53,317 nucleotides of DNA from Clostridia bacterium. GTDB lineage: Bacteria > Bacillota > DSM-521 > Neomoorellales > Neomoorellaceae. A model generated the notes under the pieces. The model was not told the DNA's origin. It did not search any database and saw nothing but the letters and a program-made list of their open reading frames with translations. This document shows, one piece after another, positions 51,845 to 53,317 of the stretch (within the stretch, counting starts at the first letter, position 1; the number at the start of each line of letters is the position of its first letter). Where the stretch lies: positions 1 through 53,317 of the forward strand of contig JASKKH010000013.1 in assembly GCA_030154265.1 (NCBI GenBank), read 5' to 3'. The translations under genes were made by a program, and so were the position numbers.

Positions 51845-53083
51845 TTACCTATTGTAAACAAGTCTTTGAGTATGTTTTTTTACCCATTCGGGGTCTTTAG
51901 GATCCTGAGCAACCCCAGTTTCAACAGCCGCTTTAGCAACAGCAGCAGCAACATTAGGTGCTACCCTGATGTCAAACGCACTGGGAATAATATTATCAGG
52001 TCTTAAATCCTTATAATCTATTAAATCAGCTATGGCTTTTGCTGCTGCCATCTTCATAGCTTCATTTATGTCACTAGCCTTTACATCGAGAGCACCACGG
52101 AAAATACCAGGAAACCCGAGAACGTTGTTAACCTGGTTCGGAAAATCACTACGTCCAGTAGCAACAACTGCAGCTCCAGCCTCAAGAGCCTCATGGGGAA
52201 GTATTTCGGGAACAGGATTGGCCATGGCAAAAATTATTGGGTCCTTTTCCATAGAACGAATCATCTCTTGATTAATTGCACCTGCTACAGATACACCAAT
52301 AAAGCAATTAGCGCCAACTAATGCATCTTTCAATGTTCCCGAACGATCTTCTTTATTAGTATATTTAAGTATCATTTTCTTAAATTCATTAAGGTCTTTA
52401 CGTTTAGAAGAAATAATACCTTTAGAATCACAAACAAATAAATCCTTAACGCCTGCATCAAGAAGAAGTTTGGCACAAGCAATTCCTGCTGCACCTGCTC
52501 CATTAACAACTACATGGAGATCTTCAAGCTCCCTACCAGTGAGTTTACATGCATTAATTACACCGCTTAAAGTTACTACAGCCGTACCATGTTGGTCATC
52601 ATGAAATACAGGAATACACAATGTTTCCTTTAAACGTCTTTCAATTTCAAAACAACGTGGTGCGGAAATATCCTCTAAATTAATACCCCCAAAGGTAGGT
52701 AATAGATATTGGACAGTCTTAATAATTTCTTCAGTATCCTGAGTATCTAAACATATTGGAAAAGCATCTACACCAGCAAAGTGTTTGAAGAGAACACATT
52801 TGCCTTCCATTACAGGGTATCCTGCTTTAGGTCCAATGTTACCTAGGCCAAGAACAGCAGAACCATCTGTTACTACAGCAACAAGATTCCAACGTCTTGT
52901 ATATACATCCACTTTTTTAGGATCTTTATGAATTTCCTTACATATTGCCTTACAGGGTTCAGCCACCCCTGGTGTATAAGCTAAAGATAGATCTATTGGA
53001 TTACGTAGTGGTGTCCTACTATGAATTTCAATTTTCCCATGCCATTTTTCATGAAGTTTTAGTGCTTTCTCTTGCTCGTTCAA
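51845..53083 (-). CDS. NAD(P)-dependent malic enzyme
   Basis: Oxidatively decarboxylates malate to pyruvate. Features are LSLAYTPGVAEPCKAICKEI, DGSAVLGLGNIGP, VFHDDQHGTAVVTLSG, VNGAGAAGIACAKLLLDAG (cofactor Rossmann) and AMANPVPEILP. It is the short bacterial form, 412 residues, starting at TTG 53083 with GGGAGG 8 nt upstream; the open frame extends 9 more codons. Cofactor choice cannot be read safely. It is separated from its neighbours by terminators, so it forms its own unit. Confidence 0.95.
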   Translation of the reverse strand: MNEQEKALKLHEKWHGKIEIHSRTPLRNPIDLSLAYTPGVAEPCKAICKEIHKDPKKVDVYTRRWNLVAVVTDGSAVLGLGNIGPKAGYPVMEGKCVLFKHFAGVDAFPICLDTQDTEEIIKTVQYLLPTFGGINLEDISAPRCFEIERRLKETLCIPVFHDDQHGTAVVTLSGVINACKLTGRELEDLHVVVNGAGAAGIACAKLLLDAGVKDLFVCDSKGIISSKRKDLNEFKKMILKYTNKEDRSGTLKDALVGANCFIGVSVAGAINQEMIRSMEKDPIIFAMANPVPEILPHEALEAGAAVVATGRSDFPNQVNNVLGFPGIFRGALDVKASDINEAMKMAAAKAIADLIDYKDLRPDNIIPSAFDIRVAPNVAAAVAKAAVETGVAQDPKDPEWVKKHTQRLVYNR

Positions 53084-53147
53084 ATTTTTTTCCTCCCACA
53101 GAAAATTCACATCTTAACACAAAATTAATATATATCTATATAAATAA

Positions 53148-53178
53148 GGAGCTGGTTGCCAAAGCAGCTACCAGCCCC
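53148..53178 (-). terminator. Terminator of the gene at the right edge
   Basis: A 12-position stem (GGAGCTGGTTGC with GCTACCAGCCCC) with one mismatch and one G-U pair, followed by TTATTTATAT on the minus strand. It lies about 30 nt after the stop of the truncated gene. Confidence 0.75.
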
Positions 53179-53208
53179 AGAATACCTATTTAAAGAGAAT
53201 TTTTTCGC

Positions 53209-53317
53209 TTATTCTTCTCCTCTTGCTTTTTTCAAAGCAGCTTCTTTTGCATCAATTTCTGCTTGAGCTGCCAAAATGTCTTTAGCATTTAGATAAACAG
53301 GAGTATCTACCATTTTG
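53209..53317 (-). CDS. C-terminal end of an unidentified protein (truncated by window)
   Basis: The visible 35 residues are charged and Ala/Lys-rich and helical, including PVYLNAKDILAAQAEID and ending KKARGEE. The frame is open to the window edge, and a terminator follows. I do not recognise the family. A start at the ATG at 53313 is possible but an internal Met seems more likely. Confidence 0.5.
   Translation of the reverse strand, partial: KMVDTPVYLNAKDILAAQAEIDAKEAALKKARGEE

Noticed and set aside
1-53317. tRNA, rRNA, CRISPR array, insertion sequence or prophage
   Set aside because: No cloverleaf, direct-repeat array, transposase, integrase or phage gene was found. The gene content is continuous core-chromosome.

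Overview
The window reads as one contiguous core-chromosome stretch from a low-GC, anaerobic, endospore-forming Firmicute of the Clostridia/Peptococcaceae type. Spore genes (spoVS, ylbJ, gpr and an alpha/beta-type SASP), FapR-controlled fatty-acid synthesis with FabK as enoyl reductase, and a gene order close to the Bacillus subtilis priA-to-rbgA region all point that way. Nearly everything is transcribed on the minus strand, so the biological reading direction is right to left. The plus-strand exceptions are ylbJ, gpr, rpmB and a candidate small RNA. I see no tRNA, rRNA, insertion sequence, prophage or CRISPR array.

Right end, 53.3-36.2 kb: the tail of an unidentified gene, malic enzyme and a DUF3243 protein are each separated by terminators. 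Then comes a long packed operon: priA, def, fmt, a DUF116 protein, rsmB, rlmN, two FHA proteins, a PP2C phosphatase, a RodA/FtsW SEDS protein, a class B PBP, a PASTA Ser/Thr kinase, rsgA and rpe. The FHA-FHA-phosphatase-SEDS-PBP-kinase block has the gene order of the actinobacterial fhaA-fhaB-pstP-rodA-pbpA-pkn locus, set inside a Firmicute rsmB-rlmN...rsgA-rpe frame. It links phosphorylation signalling to cell-wall synthesis.

36.2-29.2 kb: an FMN riboswitch with its own promoter and terminator controls ribD-ribE-ribBA-ribH, followed by a YfcE-like phosphodiesterase. rpmB sits on the opposite strand and converges on this operon through a shared hairpin. A DUF1858 protein and recG follow.

29.2-20.7 kb: an accessory and sporulation island separates recG from fapR. 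It holds a YflT-like small protein, a SASP with an unusually long Gln-rich tail behind a good sigma-G promoter, the germination protease gpr facing it, a YlaI-like zinc protein, trxA, and a candidate plus-strand small RNA of about 175 nt with CU-rich anti-Shine-Dalgarno loops, a promoter and a strong terminator. Then come rsmD, a coiled-coil protein, ylbJ, a patatin-like lipase, ackA, yceD and rpmF.

20.7-0 kb: the fatty-acid regulon fapR-plsX-fabH-fabK-fabD-fabG-acpP-fabF, then rnc, spoVS, smc and ftsY. mtaD and an aldo/keto reductase with a ferredoxin-like tail are inserted next. The classic ylxM-ffh-rpsP-khpA-rimM-trmD-rplS translation/secretion cluster follows, ending in lepB and rbgA.

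Many genes use TTG or GTG starts with strong Shine-Dalgarno sequences. Several starts given here are shorter, and two (DUF1858 and the YflT-like gene) quite different, from the longest open frame because the ribosome binding site decides them. The most novel-looking items are the small RNA at 26.2-26.4 kb, the long-tailed SASP, the reductase with a CxxDxxC ferredoxin motif, and the small spore-region gene that seems to start at a non-standard codon.
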